Positions 12,274 to 23,650 of a stretch of 64,000 nucleotides of DNA are shown one piece after another. Origin of the DNA: Corylus avellana. Taxonomy: Eukaryota > Streptophyta > Magnoliopsida > Fagales > Betulaceae. The stretch lies in assembly GCF_901000735.1 (NCBI RefSeq), contig NC_081542.1, forward strand, positions 28,287,093 through 28,351,092. Reading direction: 5' to 3'. How positions within the stretch are numbered: the first letter of the stretch is position 1; every line of letters begins with the position of its first letter. The position numbers and the translations under genes were made by a program. The notes beneath the pieces are model-generated. The model worked only from the letters and a program-made list of their open reading frames with translations, was not told where the DNA came from and searched no databases.

Positions 12274-13343
12274 TGAAAATTCTATATACTACTCCAAACG
12301 ACACCTATTCTTAATGTATAGGTGTTTTACACAATATTATGCGTAAATGGATCTAACCTAACAAATAATAATTAACCAAAAACAGATATGCAATGAACAA
12401 TAAAGAACACATATATTTTGGTTACGAAGAGGAAACCAATTAAAGAACTCTCTAATTATAAAACCTCTCCAGGGCAGCTAAACCCAGGAAATCAACTAAC
12501 TCAGTAAAAGAATAAATGATTACAAGACGTTCACACTTACAAAACCTTTGCAATTGACACGATCTTGTATAAGACAAGCGACCCACTTGCTTTCTACCAC
12601 AGTAGCCCTTTCCAGAGACAACTGGCACAATTCTTCTACGTGATCTCCCTTCATCGGAACTCCAGTTGACTTCACTTCAACAATCAACAAGTAAAACAAA
12701 CGATCACTCTAAGAGAGAGAATAGACTCTCTTAGCACACGACGACGAATTCTAGATGTAGAAATTCGTTCCTTTCTCTTCCTATAGAGGTGTATTTATAA
12801 TAGTCCCATCATCCGTAGACCTAGGAAAGAGTTTATATTCATTTAAAATTGTTACAGGTACGCGGCGTCCGGATGGGACAACAAAATACAGCCAGAACAT
12901 GTTTTTAACACATGGCCATCTGCAATCTCGTCCGGGACGAGATTGCACACGAGCCATTCTGCCCAGCTTCGTAGTCTTCTCTTTATGGCCCGTTTTCACC
13001 TAGTAAACATTAGAATTAGCTAAACCTAGTGAACTATGAGTTTGTAGATCCTTGAGTTAGCTTTCCAACGCCACAAAGATTGCTCCAATCAGAGGCCTGA
13101 AACTCAAGATATGACCTTTTTAGTAAAAGTCGTCCGGACAGGGTTCAGACGAGACTGCAGACGAGGCTCTCGGGAATTCTTGTTTATCGAGCTCGTCCGG
13201 ACGGGATTGCAAACAAGATTGCAGACGAGGCTCTCGGGGAAAATAGAATTTTTCGAGCGTCTGAATGGCACTTCTTCTCGTCCGAACGGTAAGCACTTTT
13301 GGTCACCATTTTGCTTACCAAATTAAGCCAACAAGAACTTACA
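12274..13343 (-). mobile_element. 5' LTR of copia element 1, 1,070 bp
   Basis: Pairs with 7,889-8,994; the whole element is 7,889-13,343 (5,455 bp). Unit B shows the empty site ('aatataaatgattc', about 33,568-33,581). The two LTRs differ by many substitutions and small indels, so the insertion is not recent. The central palindrome at 12,921-12,947 has one extra G in its middle. Confidence 0.92.
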
Positions 13344-13348
13344 TAAAT

Positions 13349-14124
13349 GATTCTTACTAAGTTTCTATTAATGCTTTGATAATCACAATCCAAGTTTTCT
13401 TTTCGCTATTTTTTTTCGTCTTATTTTTCATTTTAAACTATACATATGGGAACAAATATTTTAACATGTTTTAATTTATATGGATTAAACTAATTAAAGT
13501 TAAAGGTCTTATGATATATAGTAAAATTTTATGCGACTTATACATTTATACAATGTTCTGTGTATGATTGTGTGTCATTATATTGAGTAATATATTGGTA
13601 TATAACCTTTAGTATGTCTTTTTATTTAAAAGGGCATGATAGTTTTTTTTTTTTTTTTTTTCAACATATAATGGAAAGTTCAATAGAAATGTGTTTAAAT
13701 TTTGAAATTAAACTATAACAAAGAATCTCACACATTGTTTTTTTTTTTTTTTTTTTTTTTATAGCAAAAGTAAATTTTTAAATGTTCATAATTTGAGTTT
13801 TATTTGTGTTGAAATCTAATAAGTATTACACCAACAACATTAGAGATTCTTTCTAATTTTATATTAATGTTTTGATTAAGCAAAATTCAAGTTATCCGCT
13901 TGCAATTATGAAAAGTAAATTTCATAATACTTATGAAAAGTACGATTATAATATTTTTATATTTTAAAATTAAATTGTAATGAAGAATCCCGTACATTGC
14001 GCGGGTTATAAGCTAGTATATAATAGTAACCAAGGCAAGTGGAACACCATGAGTTAGTTTGGCTTCCGCATCCCATCAGCCTCTCATAAGTCACCTGGAA
14101 ATCCACTATCAAAAAGTCATTTCA
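13349..14124. repeat. Segmental duplication unit A, middle block
   Basis: Matches about 33,576-34,345 of unit B. AT-rich non-coding DNA with long T runs at 13,642-13,663 and 13,737-13,760. No gene is visible. Confidence 0.85.
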
Positions 14125-14988
14125 ATAATATATATCATAGTTTATGTGGAATTAACAAATATTTATTAATAAGCAAACAATCACCAAAATTAGTAAAATC
14201 CAACGCAAAGAATTTTGGTGACGAGGAAGAAACCTTTTTTTAAAAATATTCTAAAAGTAAAACCTCTCCAGGGCAGCCAAACACAGGAAATCACTATCAA
14301 AAGTTCATCTAGAGATTATAAACACTAGGAACACTTACAAACCGATGTAAGAACTTGACTCTGTAAGATCGACAAGCCTCCATCTCGTCTCCTCGCTCAC
14401 AATCTTCTTCAATGTGATTCTCCTTTACCGTACCCTTCCGAAAGACTTCAATTAAGCACAATGAAACTAACACAAATTCTCTACGAGGAATAATAAGCCT
14501 CACAACAATTGATCACTCAAGCACAGCCTCTCACAAACTCTAGGGTTCTAAAATTCGTACATTTCTCTCTATAAAGATGTATATAAGCCCCCGACAAAAC
14601 CCTAGACCTGACACACTTAAAATCACGCTTTGGAGTGTAAAACTTACGAGGTGTTCGGATAGGTTAATGGGCTGTCCGTACAGAGCCTTACGGAGCATAA
14701 ACAGAGTTTCTGGAACTGCTGTCCAGACAGGGGGAGGGCCTGTCTGGACAGGGCATGCAGAGGGTGAAAATCAGCAATCTGGAAATTCCGTCGGTCCTTG
14801 ATCAATAGCTTCGATCGATGAGTGTTTGTGGTCCAATTAAGTTGAAATTTTGCAGGGACGTTCATGACATATGAATCTACATTATGACTGGTGTAGATTT
14901 GATTCTGAACATTCTATATCAGTGTTTGAGCCCGTGGACAGTAGCCTCTGCATTTTAGAACCGAATTAAGCCAACAAAAATACTAACA
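14125..14988 (-). mobile_element. 3' LTR of copia element 2, about 864 bp
   Basis: Homologous to the 5' LTR at 18,117-20,356 and ends AATACTAACA followed by a polypurine tract (AAAGGGGGAGTT on the minus strand). The left edge is altered: the first bases of the LTR (TGAAAAATGC at 18,117) are not seen, and no clean target duplication is found. At 14,640-14,760 it carries words of the form CTGTCCAGACAGG. Confidence 0.8.
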
Positions 14989-16253
14989 AACTCCCCCTTT
15001 GGCAATTCGGTGACAAAAACCAATATGCCAAGACATCCCATCATCTCCCATCATTACTCCCCCCTTTTGTCACAGAATGACAAAAGATCTTCATGTTTCC
15101 TGAAACACTTCACAAAACACATCAAGGCATATGCGGAACATGAATAACCCAAAGCAACTCAACTCATGATCACAAAATAAACGAAAATTGCATGAAGTTT
15201 AATGCAAATCATGGAGGCACATCAACACAAACTCCCCCTCAATGTATAACTCATTCATCAACAAGAAACTGGAAAAGAGAAACATGTTTCTCCCCCTCAA
15301 AAGTCAAATGAATACATATGATACACACATCAAAAACTCATGTATTTTAGCAATGAATTTCCCAAACTTGCTCGAAATATGCAAAATATACATGAGACTA
15401 GAAATGTCAAGAAACTCATATTGCTTAACCCAAGCCAAGAAAAATGTTCCATTCAACCCATGCTTGTGTTGTGTGTGGAAGCCATCCAAAGAGAAAAAAA
15501 ATTTTCCAATTTACACAAAGAGGAGAAAGTTTCACCGCCATGAGGTTTTGACAAGTAAATTTAATCAAAAGTCAAACCTTATCATATTAGGACCTAGCCA
15601 CTCTCATCCAAAACAATCCTCTTTTGAAAAAATAGCATAAGTTTGACCCAATGAAAATAAATTCCATAAGGAACATGTTCTTTTGATTTTCGTTCCACTA
15701 TTTTGATTCTCTTTCTCTTTGAGAAAGTGTCCTTAAACAATTGGTGCTTAACACAAAAGAAAGAAAGCAGGAATTTTTAAGCCCTAGGTTCAACTAGCAT
15801 ATGGTCAATTTGAAAAATACGACTAGTCAAAAACCTCATATGGTTACCTAACAGACCTAGAAAAAAATTTAGCAAAAACCTCAAACAGCTTAAATGTGTA
15901 CAAGAGATAAAGCATAGGCAAAATGTAATACATAAACTCAGGCTTTAGGTAACAACAAGAACAAGTCCATTGAAACAAAAGTTCATCTCATGCATGTTAA
16001 GAGCATTCCAAGACATAAGGAATTAAATCCATAAAAGCAACATGAGAAATTAATGGACTATCTAGGTGTATAAGACAAAAAAACCAAAAAAATATTTTTG
16101 TCTTTTTGAAAATTTTTCACAAAAGAAATGCACACAAAACAAAACACATGCAAAACAATTAAGAAAAATGCAATGCAAAAAGAAATAAACAGCGTGCTCT
16201 AGGATATGCAAAGATATGCAAGAAAATTAATCCTACGCATGTTATTGACTCAC
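14989..16253. other. Non-coding 3' internal region of copia element 2
   Basis: No coding signal is seen. The order of features and many phrases match 8,995-10,330 of copia element 1, so the two elements belong to related lineages. Confidence 0.75.
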
Positions 16254-18046
16254 CTAACATAAGGTGAGTTCACTACCACTTCCCCTCAAGGGGTGAATGG
16301 TTTCATCCTTCCTAACCCACACTTGAGTGATCTTAGGTCTAGGTTTATGGCCTTTTTCGAACTCATCTAACCTATATAGCACTCCTTTCATCATCATGAC
16401 CAAACCCTCACAATCTTTCCTAAAAACAGAATTTTTGTTCTTATGCACTTGAGGTTTTAATTTAAAATAGTTAGGTCAAATGTGACCAACTTTTCCACAA
16501 TGATGACATGTAGGGACAAACCTTTGAAAATGTAATTTCCTAGGAGGATGCATGACTCTAGGCTTAAAGTAAGATGCACGATGCTCAACCAAAATTTTCT
16601 TACCTTTTTTACATTGTAGAGTCTGGGCAACTGCTTGATGTCCATTCACAGAAACGTCTTCTACTATCACAGGTTTAACAAACACAGTCTTTGGAGTAGA
16701 AGTAAGATTAGAAGACATATGAGCAGTTTTATCAAATCCTAAACCAGATCTGCCACTAGAACGCTTCTGAACATGCAACATTTGATTAAGAATGTGCTCA
16801 AGTGATTTCTAGTTTCAACTAGATCATTTTAAAGGGATTTATTCTTAGCAATTAACACATGGTTTTCAGATTTAAGGGCATTGCAAACAGCATGTGAATC
16901 ACTCAAATATTTCAACAAATTATCCCTTTCAAGCTCAAGATTCTTAACATCCTTGACAATTTTCAAATTAGTATTTCTAAGCATAGAAATTTTTTCCATT
17001 AAATTGTCTAAGGAGTTTTGAAGATCACTAACCCTATTTGATTCACTATTAGACACAGACTGACCATCTGATTGTTTAGAATCATCAGATTCATAGGATG
17101 CAACAAAGGCTAGATAATTAGGAGATTCATCTAGGACTTCCTCATCAGTGTCACTCAAGGTAATATTGAAAGCTTTTTGTTCTTTTGGCTTATTACTTTT
17201 GAGATTAGCACAATCCTTGTGCACATGACCATAGCCAGAACACTCATAACATTTTGGACTGCGTGGGTATCTTTCATTTCTATCCTGAGTACTCTCTTTT
17301 AGTTTTCCAAATCTCTTGAAAATTCTATGTTCATTCCTAAAATACCTTCTAGCTATCAAGGCAAGTTCCTCGTCATCTGGTGATTCCTCATCAGATAACT
17401 CATCAGAGTTCTTCCTAAGAGTTCTAAGGGCAAGATCCTTATTTTTCCTAGGTTGAGGCAAGGAAAACTCATAAGTCTGAATGGCACAAACTAACTCTTC
17501 TATCCTCATGGTATTAAGATCAGTGCATGATTCAATGCCAGTTACCTTCATTCTGAATCTTTCAGGGAGTGATCTCATAACTTTTCTAATAAGCTTAGTG
17601 TCAAAAACTTTCTTTCCTAGATTTATCACGGAATTTCTAATTTCACTAAGTTTACCGAAAAAATCATTGAATGTCTCATCCTCTAACATTTTAATATCCT
17701 CAAACTGAGAAACTAACATTTGAAGTTTTGAAGCTTTAACAAGATTAGTTCCTTCATATGTAGTTTCTAGGATCTCCCATGCATCCTTGGCACTATAACA
17801 ATTTGAAATTCTGGAGAACTCAGTTTGTGAAATTGCCAAGCATATAGCATTCATAGCTTTGTCATTCACCATACAAGTTTGTTTTTCAACAATAGACCAT
17901 TCAGCTATCGATTTCTCTGGAGCAGTAAATCCAGATTCAATGACATGCCAAACGTCTATGGATTTTAAGAAAAATCTCATACGGGACTTCCAATAGCCAT
18001 AATTTGATCCATCAAAATTTGGCACAGTGTTAAGGGTTTGAGACAT
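16254..18046 (-). pseudogene. Gag of copia element 2 (UBN2 type), nearly open
   Basis: From the ATG at 18,046 (MSQTLNTVPNFDGSNYGYW) the frame is open for about 400 codons to 16,829. It has the FDGSNY entry, the UBN2 region (AKDAWEILETTYEG, LQMLVSQFEDIKMLEDET, RSLPERF), a zinc knuckle (CYECSGYGHVHKDC) and a coiled-coil region with many acidic residues. After the break come a basic stretch and a second knuckle (CHHCGKVGHI) that has lost its last cysteine, then KITQVWVRKDETIH. Homologues in copia polyproteins continue into protease; here nothing follows. I chose this ATG rather than upstream ones because it precedes the conserved FDGSNY motif by the usual distance. Confidence 0.88.
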
Positions 18047-18102
18047 CTTAAACATGAAACAAGGATCACACTCAAGAATTAAATCCTTCACGGAGTGAAC
18101 CT

Positions 18103-18114
18103 GCTCTGATACCA
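18103..18114 (-). promoter_or_regulatory. Primer binding site of copia element 2
   Basis: The minus strand reads TGGTATCAGAGC, the standard initiator tRNA-Met site of copia elements, two bases inside the 5' LTR. Confidence 0.92.
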
Positions 18115-18116
18115 AT

Positions 18117-20356
18117 TGAAAAATGCTTAATGAATAATTATCACAGTTTATGCGGAATTAATAGATATTTATCAACAAGCAAACAATCACCAAAATTAGT
18201 AAAAGCCAACACGAAGAATTTTGGTGACGAAGAGGAAACCTTTTAGAAAACGTTCTACAAGTAAAACCTCTCCGGAGCAGCCAAACCCAGGAAATCATTA
18301 TCAAAAGATTATCCAGAGATTACAGATACTGGGAACACTTACAAACTGATGTAAGACCTTGACTCTGTAAGATCGACAAGCCTCCAACTCGTCTTCTCAC
18401 TCACAATCTTCTTTAACGTGATTCTCCTTTACCGGACCCTTTCGATAGACTTCAATTAAGCACAATGAAACTAACACAAGTCCTCTACGAGGAATAATAA
18501 GGCTCACAATAATTGATCACTTAAGCACAGCCTCTGACGAACTCTAGGGTTCTAAAATTCGTACATCTCTCTCTCTTTATGAAGATGTATATATAGGTAA
18601 ATATCTACCTAAATTAATAGGTAAATAATTGTACGTTTTACCTGCAAGTGCACAAGGTCAACATAGTAGTATATGGTGCAAGTACAGGATCATTCCCACG
18701 AGAATTGCTGAATTTTGTTTAAAAATAAATTCCTAAAGTAAAACAAAGATTGATTATTTAAGTGATGATAATAAAAGGTAGGGCTTTGATATCCACCACT
18801 AATTATATTTGGCTAATATAACAATATGCCAATGCTTTAATCATGTTATGCATATCTAATGTTTGTCAACCTAAGAGCATGGCGTATACACCTTACGCTA
18901 TAGATTTCCCTAAGCAACGAGTTAGGCATGGCGTATACTCTAACTCTTTTATTTTCTACGTGATTTAGCATGGTGTATACTAAGTTGTTCCTTAGGAAAG
19001 CATATATTTTATGGAAATCGACAAACACATGAGGCCTAGGGCATGGCATATACTCCCGGTTCCCCATGTTGATTAACCCAAGAATCGCGGTGTGGATTCT
19101 TTTGTTACTTCTATTAAACCCAGGACTCGGCCATCCAAATTGATTGAACTAACTAGTTCATACCACATGCATATGTTGATCAGGCACACACATATGAGGA
19201 ATTCATGCAAGCAGGTGTTAATCAGGTTAAATAGCACAACAAGATCATTACGAAGGTGCCAATATTGATATATTAACTAAACATAACTAGGGCTTCAATC
19301 AAGCCCTACTAATTAAATTAGCTACACATAAAATTGATGTTAAACATCTTCATAAAATAAAAGAAAAGAAAGGAAAAGAATAAACCCGAGCCTTGAACTT
19401 GAAGAGCTCCTATTCTTCTCCTTACAAAAGTATATCTATTCTAGAGGCTTAAGGGTCTATTTATAAGTTTTAGAAGTCCTTGACAGAGTAGTAAACCTAG
19501 GGATTTCTTAGGGTTTCAAAACCTATTACATTTGGGAGTCGGAAAACCCTAATATGGAAAGAATAATAATCTGGCAGCCACTTGATGTGTCTCCTGCGCA
19601 CGGGTGTGATTGATCGCAACCCGTGTGTGCTCGATCCCAGGTTTGCGATCGATCCCTTTTCGTTATGCGCTTGATCGCTCATGGCCTGCTTCGTGCTGTG
19701 TCCTCTCTGGTACTGTGCTCGATCGCAAGTACCCTATGATCGATCGCAGTGTCAGGGAGCTCCATTTTTCCCATCTTCTCTCTTTGAGCCAAAATCATCC
19801 AAATTTACTTCATTTTCTTCCAAAAGCCAACAAAAGTATGAAAAACACAAAAATGAATTAAAATGACCTAATTAACTAAAACCAAAGGATTAAAACATGC
19901 AAATTAAGGGCTGAAAATATGAATATTTTAGCACTTAACAATATACTCCCAACAAAACCCTAGACTTGACACACTTAAAATCACGTTTTGGGGCGTAAAA
20001 CTTACTGGGTGTCCAGACAAGTTAATGGGCCATCTGGACAGGGCCTTATGGAGCAGAAACAGAGTTTTCAAAACTGCTATCCAAACAGGGGGAGGGCCTA
20101 TTTGGACAGGGCATGCAGAGGGTGAAAATCAGCAATCATCAGCAATTTGAAAATTTCGTCCGTCCTTGATTAATAGCTTCGATCGATAAGTGTTTGTGGT
20201 TCGATTGAGCTGAAATTTTACAGGGACGTTCATAACACATGAATCTACATTATGAACGGTTGAGATTTGATTCTGAACATTTTATACCAGTGTTTGAGCT
20301 TATGGATAGTAGCCTCTGCATTTTGGAACCAAATTAAGCCAACACAAATACTAACA
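18117..20356 (-). mobile_element. 5' LTR of copia element 2, split by a solo LTR
   Basis: Starts TGAAAAATGC and ends AATACTAACA. Removing the nested solo LTR and one target copy leaves about 888 bp, close to the 864 bp of the 3' LTR. The right side (from 20,357) resumes unit A DNA matching 'tattcattaa' of unit B. Confidence 0.88.
18594..19940 (-). mobile_element. Nested solo LTR, family A, 1,347 bp
   Basis: Matches 3,328-4,653 over its length ('aatatctacctaaattaata' at the start, GCACTTAACA at the end). ATATA flanks it on both sides (18,589-18,593 and 19,941-19,945). The copia 3' LTR shows the unbroken sequence ('gatgtatataagccc'). The first bases are TAGG rather than TGTT. Six GCGATCGATCGC-type words lie at 19,605-19,755. 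Confidence 0.9.
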
Positions 20357-20436
20357 ATATTCATTAACATTAAATTGAAACCAAATAAAAAAAATAAAAA
20401 AATCAAACCTGATTGCATTACTCCTCATATCAATCA

Positions 20437-23400
20437 CTAATGCCTTCGTGCTTGATTCTTGTATGCTCGTCTTTGGCGATTTTCTATTCTAATATATAGT
20501 TGGGGCAACATCTTGAAAAAAATATCATCAACATGTTGGTAGTAGCATATCCTCCATCTCTTCCAAAACATAAGAGGCCCAATAACAATCCCAAAGCCAA
20601 AAACAAATCCCAATTCAGCACTTAAGAATTTCCATTCAATTGCATTACCAGAATTCAAATGAGTTTCTTTAGATGTTGGAGGTGACGATCCCGACTCTCC
20701 AGGTGTGCATTTTTCTTTCAACGGAAAGCCACATAATCCTATGTTCCCTTCAAAGGAAGTTTCTGAAAATGTAGGAAATTGCTTGATCTGTGGAATCTTT
20801 CCCACCAATCGATTGAACGAAAGGTTGAGGACTGACAAGAAAATAAGACCATTTGCAAGTTGAACATGGATCTCACCAGTAAGCTCATTGCTTGACAAGT
20901 CTAATGACTCAAGATAAGTCAAATTTCCTAAAGATTTTGGGATTTGGCCTGTGAAAGCATTATGAGACAAGTTGAGTATAATTAGCGATTTGAGTTCTCC
21001 TAGTTCTTCAGGTATTGGCCCGTCAAAATTGTTGCATGAAAAATCAAGGGAAATGAAAATAGTTAAGATCTTCACTAGCTCCATCTGTAGACTTTTCATG
21101 GTAACAGATACCACATCTAGATAATAAATATGCCATGAATTATCTTCAATTCGGAGGTGATTGAGCTGAGAGGCCTCATTTTTATCATCCATTATTGCCT
21201 TCCAATCAAAAAAGTATTTTATTGGAAGCTTACCAGTGAAATTGTTTGCAGCAAGATCTACAATTTGAAGCATCGGCCAAGAGGCATTAGGCCCTGAACA
21301 ATCAATGGGCCCGTAAAATTTATTAGATCGCAAAATAAAGACCTGCAACGTGGATATGTTGTTCAAGTAACATGGGAAGGCATCCTCAATGTGGTTGTTC
21401 CCAAGTTCTAAAACTTCCAAAGATGTGCATTTGGCCAGAGATTTCGGTAGCCTTCCTTGAAGTTGGTTTCCGTTGAGATTTAAACTTTGTAAGCTACAAT
21501 TGCTTGGAAACATGTTAGAAATTGCGCCAATGAGATTGTTTCTCCTTAAATTCAGCACCCCTAGAGTCTTACTCATCTCAATTAAGCATTGGGGAACCGT
21601 GCCATTCAAGAAATTATCAGACAAATCTAGAGCAAAAAGTTGTGTAGCATTGCATATTGATCCAGGGATACTCCCATAGAATGTATTGTGTGAAAGAGAC
21701 AAGAAGTTAACAACAGATAGGGAGTCACCAATGCTAGCTGGTATCATATAGCTGAAATTATTCAACGAGAAATCCAAGTATTTAGCATGTTTTGGGAAAA
21801 CTGAGAGTTGCCCTTGGAGCATGTTGGAGCGAAGGTCTAGAAATGTCATAGAAGACAAGTTGAGTAAAGGCAAATCTCGAGTCTCCAGATAGTTATGAGA
21901 AAGATTCAATGACTGAAGTCTAGGAAGCTTCCAGATCCAATTGGGTATCTCTCCGTGGATCTGGTTGTCTGAAAGGTCTAGATTTAATAATCTGGATTGA
22001 TTTATCAAGAAGTGATCCGGAAATGTTTTCAACTTGCAAGAAGCCAATCTTAAAACGACAATTTGGGAAAAGGAGGATGAATTAGTTCCATTGTATTCAA
22101 TCACTAAGCTGTTGTGGGAAAGATCGAGATAAAAAAGATTTCTTAAGGTCCGAATAACATTAAGCTGCAAGGAGCCATTAAAGTTGTTTAAAGAAAGATC
22201 GAGTACCTTAAGACCTTGTAGTTGAAAGACAGACATAGGTATTGGCCCTTCCAAATTGTTGCGCCCCAAATTAAGGGTGTCTAATAGGTAAGAAGAAATA
22301 GTTGAAAATTCAGTGAGTTGACCAGAAAATCGGTTGTTGAAAAGTTGTAATTTCCGTAATGATGGAATGGAATACAAAGAAAGTGGAATACTCCCATTCA
22401 ATGAATTGTAACTCAAGTCAAGAATCTCCAAATTCAGAAGTTCTTCCCACCAAGTGGAAGTAATCTCACCTGTTAAATTGTTTTTGGAAAGGCTTATTGT
22501 GGTCAAGTTCTTGACCATACTGAATGATGGAATTGATCCGCCGAAATTATTGTTTGACATGTCCAAATAAAGCAATCGAGTGAGGCTTGCCATTGACTTT
22601 GGGATTGATCCATTGAAATTGCAACCAGAAAGATTTATTACGGACAACATTTTCAGGTTAGCAATAGAATTTGGCAATGTCCCTGAAAAGTTTGTCTTAC
22701 TAAGCACCAACGTTCGAAGAGATCCATTCGAAGAAAATTCGGGCAACGAACCCTGAAGTAGTTTATTACCTGATAAGTCAAGCATCTGTAGTGTTGGAAT
22801 CTGGAAAATCTTTCTTGGAAATTTTCCTGTCAAATTAGCATAAGCGAAATCCAAGGACATCAAATTTTTGAAATTTGCAAAAATTTCTGGAACTGGAGCA
22901 GAAAAATTGTTATAATCCAAATGAATAATTGAGAGAGACTGAAGATTCAATATTGAGGAATCAAGAGGCCCTGAAAGGAGACAATTTGACAAGCTCAACA
23001 CTGTAAGCTTTGGTACTGAAGATGATAAGGCCGGGCCCCACTCATACCCTTGCGCTGATATCTTTACACCATCAAGATAAAGTTCCATAAGGTTCGAAAG
23101 ATTCTGAACCAACATATTTAGATTTGGATTCTCAAGTTGAAGTGCATGACTGTCAATGATTAAGTCATCGATAGATAAATCAAGACTAACCAACCTTGTC
23201 AAGCGTGAAATTGCAATTGGAATCTGTCCTGCAAAACCAGCATTGGATAGGTTTAAATAACTCAAGTTCGTCAACTTGTCAAACTCCGATGGAATTTCAG
23301 AATTCTCAAAGTTGTTATAAGCCAGACTCAGATTCTGGAGATACTCAAGCCTGAAGAGGCTGCTTGAATTGTCAAGTCCACTTGAGATGGATTCGTGGGT

Positions 23401-23650
23401 CAGATTGAGATAGATAACACGTCCGTCACTGCAAGTTACGCCTTCCCATGAACAACAATCGACACTTGGATTCCAGTGCACCAGTTTTGTGGATGAAGCA
23501 CTGTCAAATACGAGGCTATGCTTCAATTGGAGCAACAAGCTAGGATTGCTGATTGCCAAGACATTTGCCAGACACCTCAGAGATACAGAAGCTAATGGAA
23601 AGTAGGCATATGGGCATCAAGAAATGCCATGAAAAGAGTAGAATTCTCAT
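20437..23650 (-). pseudogene. Receptor-like protein (Ve/Cf type), copy A, frameshifted at signal peptide
   Basis: A single-exon LRR receptor-like protein without kinase, of the type that senses pathogen molecules at the plasma membrane and signals through SOBIR1/BAK1-type kinases. The ATG at 23,650 starts a good signal peptide (MRILLFSWHFL...) and reaches SGKCLGNQQS. A 4-base insertion at about 23,539-23,542 then gives an immediate TAG. The rest is open in the next frame for 1,040 codons to 20,437: LRR N-cap (DCCSWEGVTC, residues 34-43), some thirty LRRs, an island near residues 780-830, four last LRRs, the cap GNIGLCGFPLKEKC, a membrane segment near 981-999 with GFVFG, and a short basic tail (QRRAYKNQARRH). 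The open frame itself has no ATG near its start. It is closest in pattern to tomato Ve1/Ve2. Either a very young pseudogene or an assembly error. Confidence 0.93.

Noticed and set aside
20437..23559. LRR receptor kinase
   Set aside because: After the membrane segment only a short basic tail follows; there is no kinase domain, so it is a receptor-like protein.
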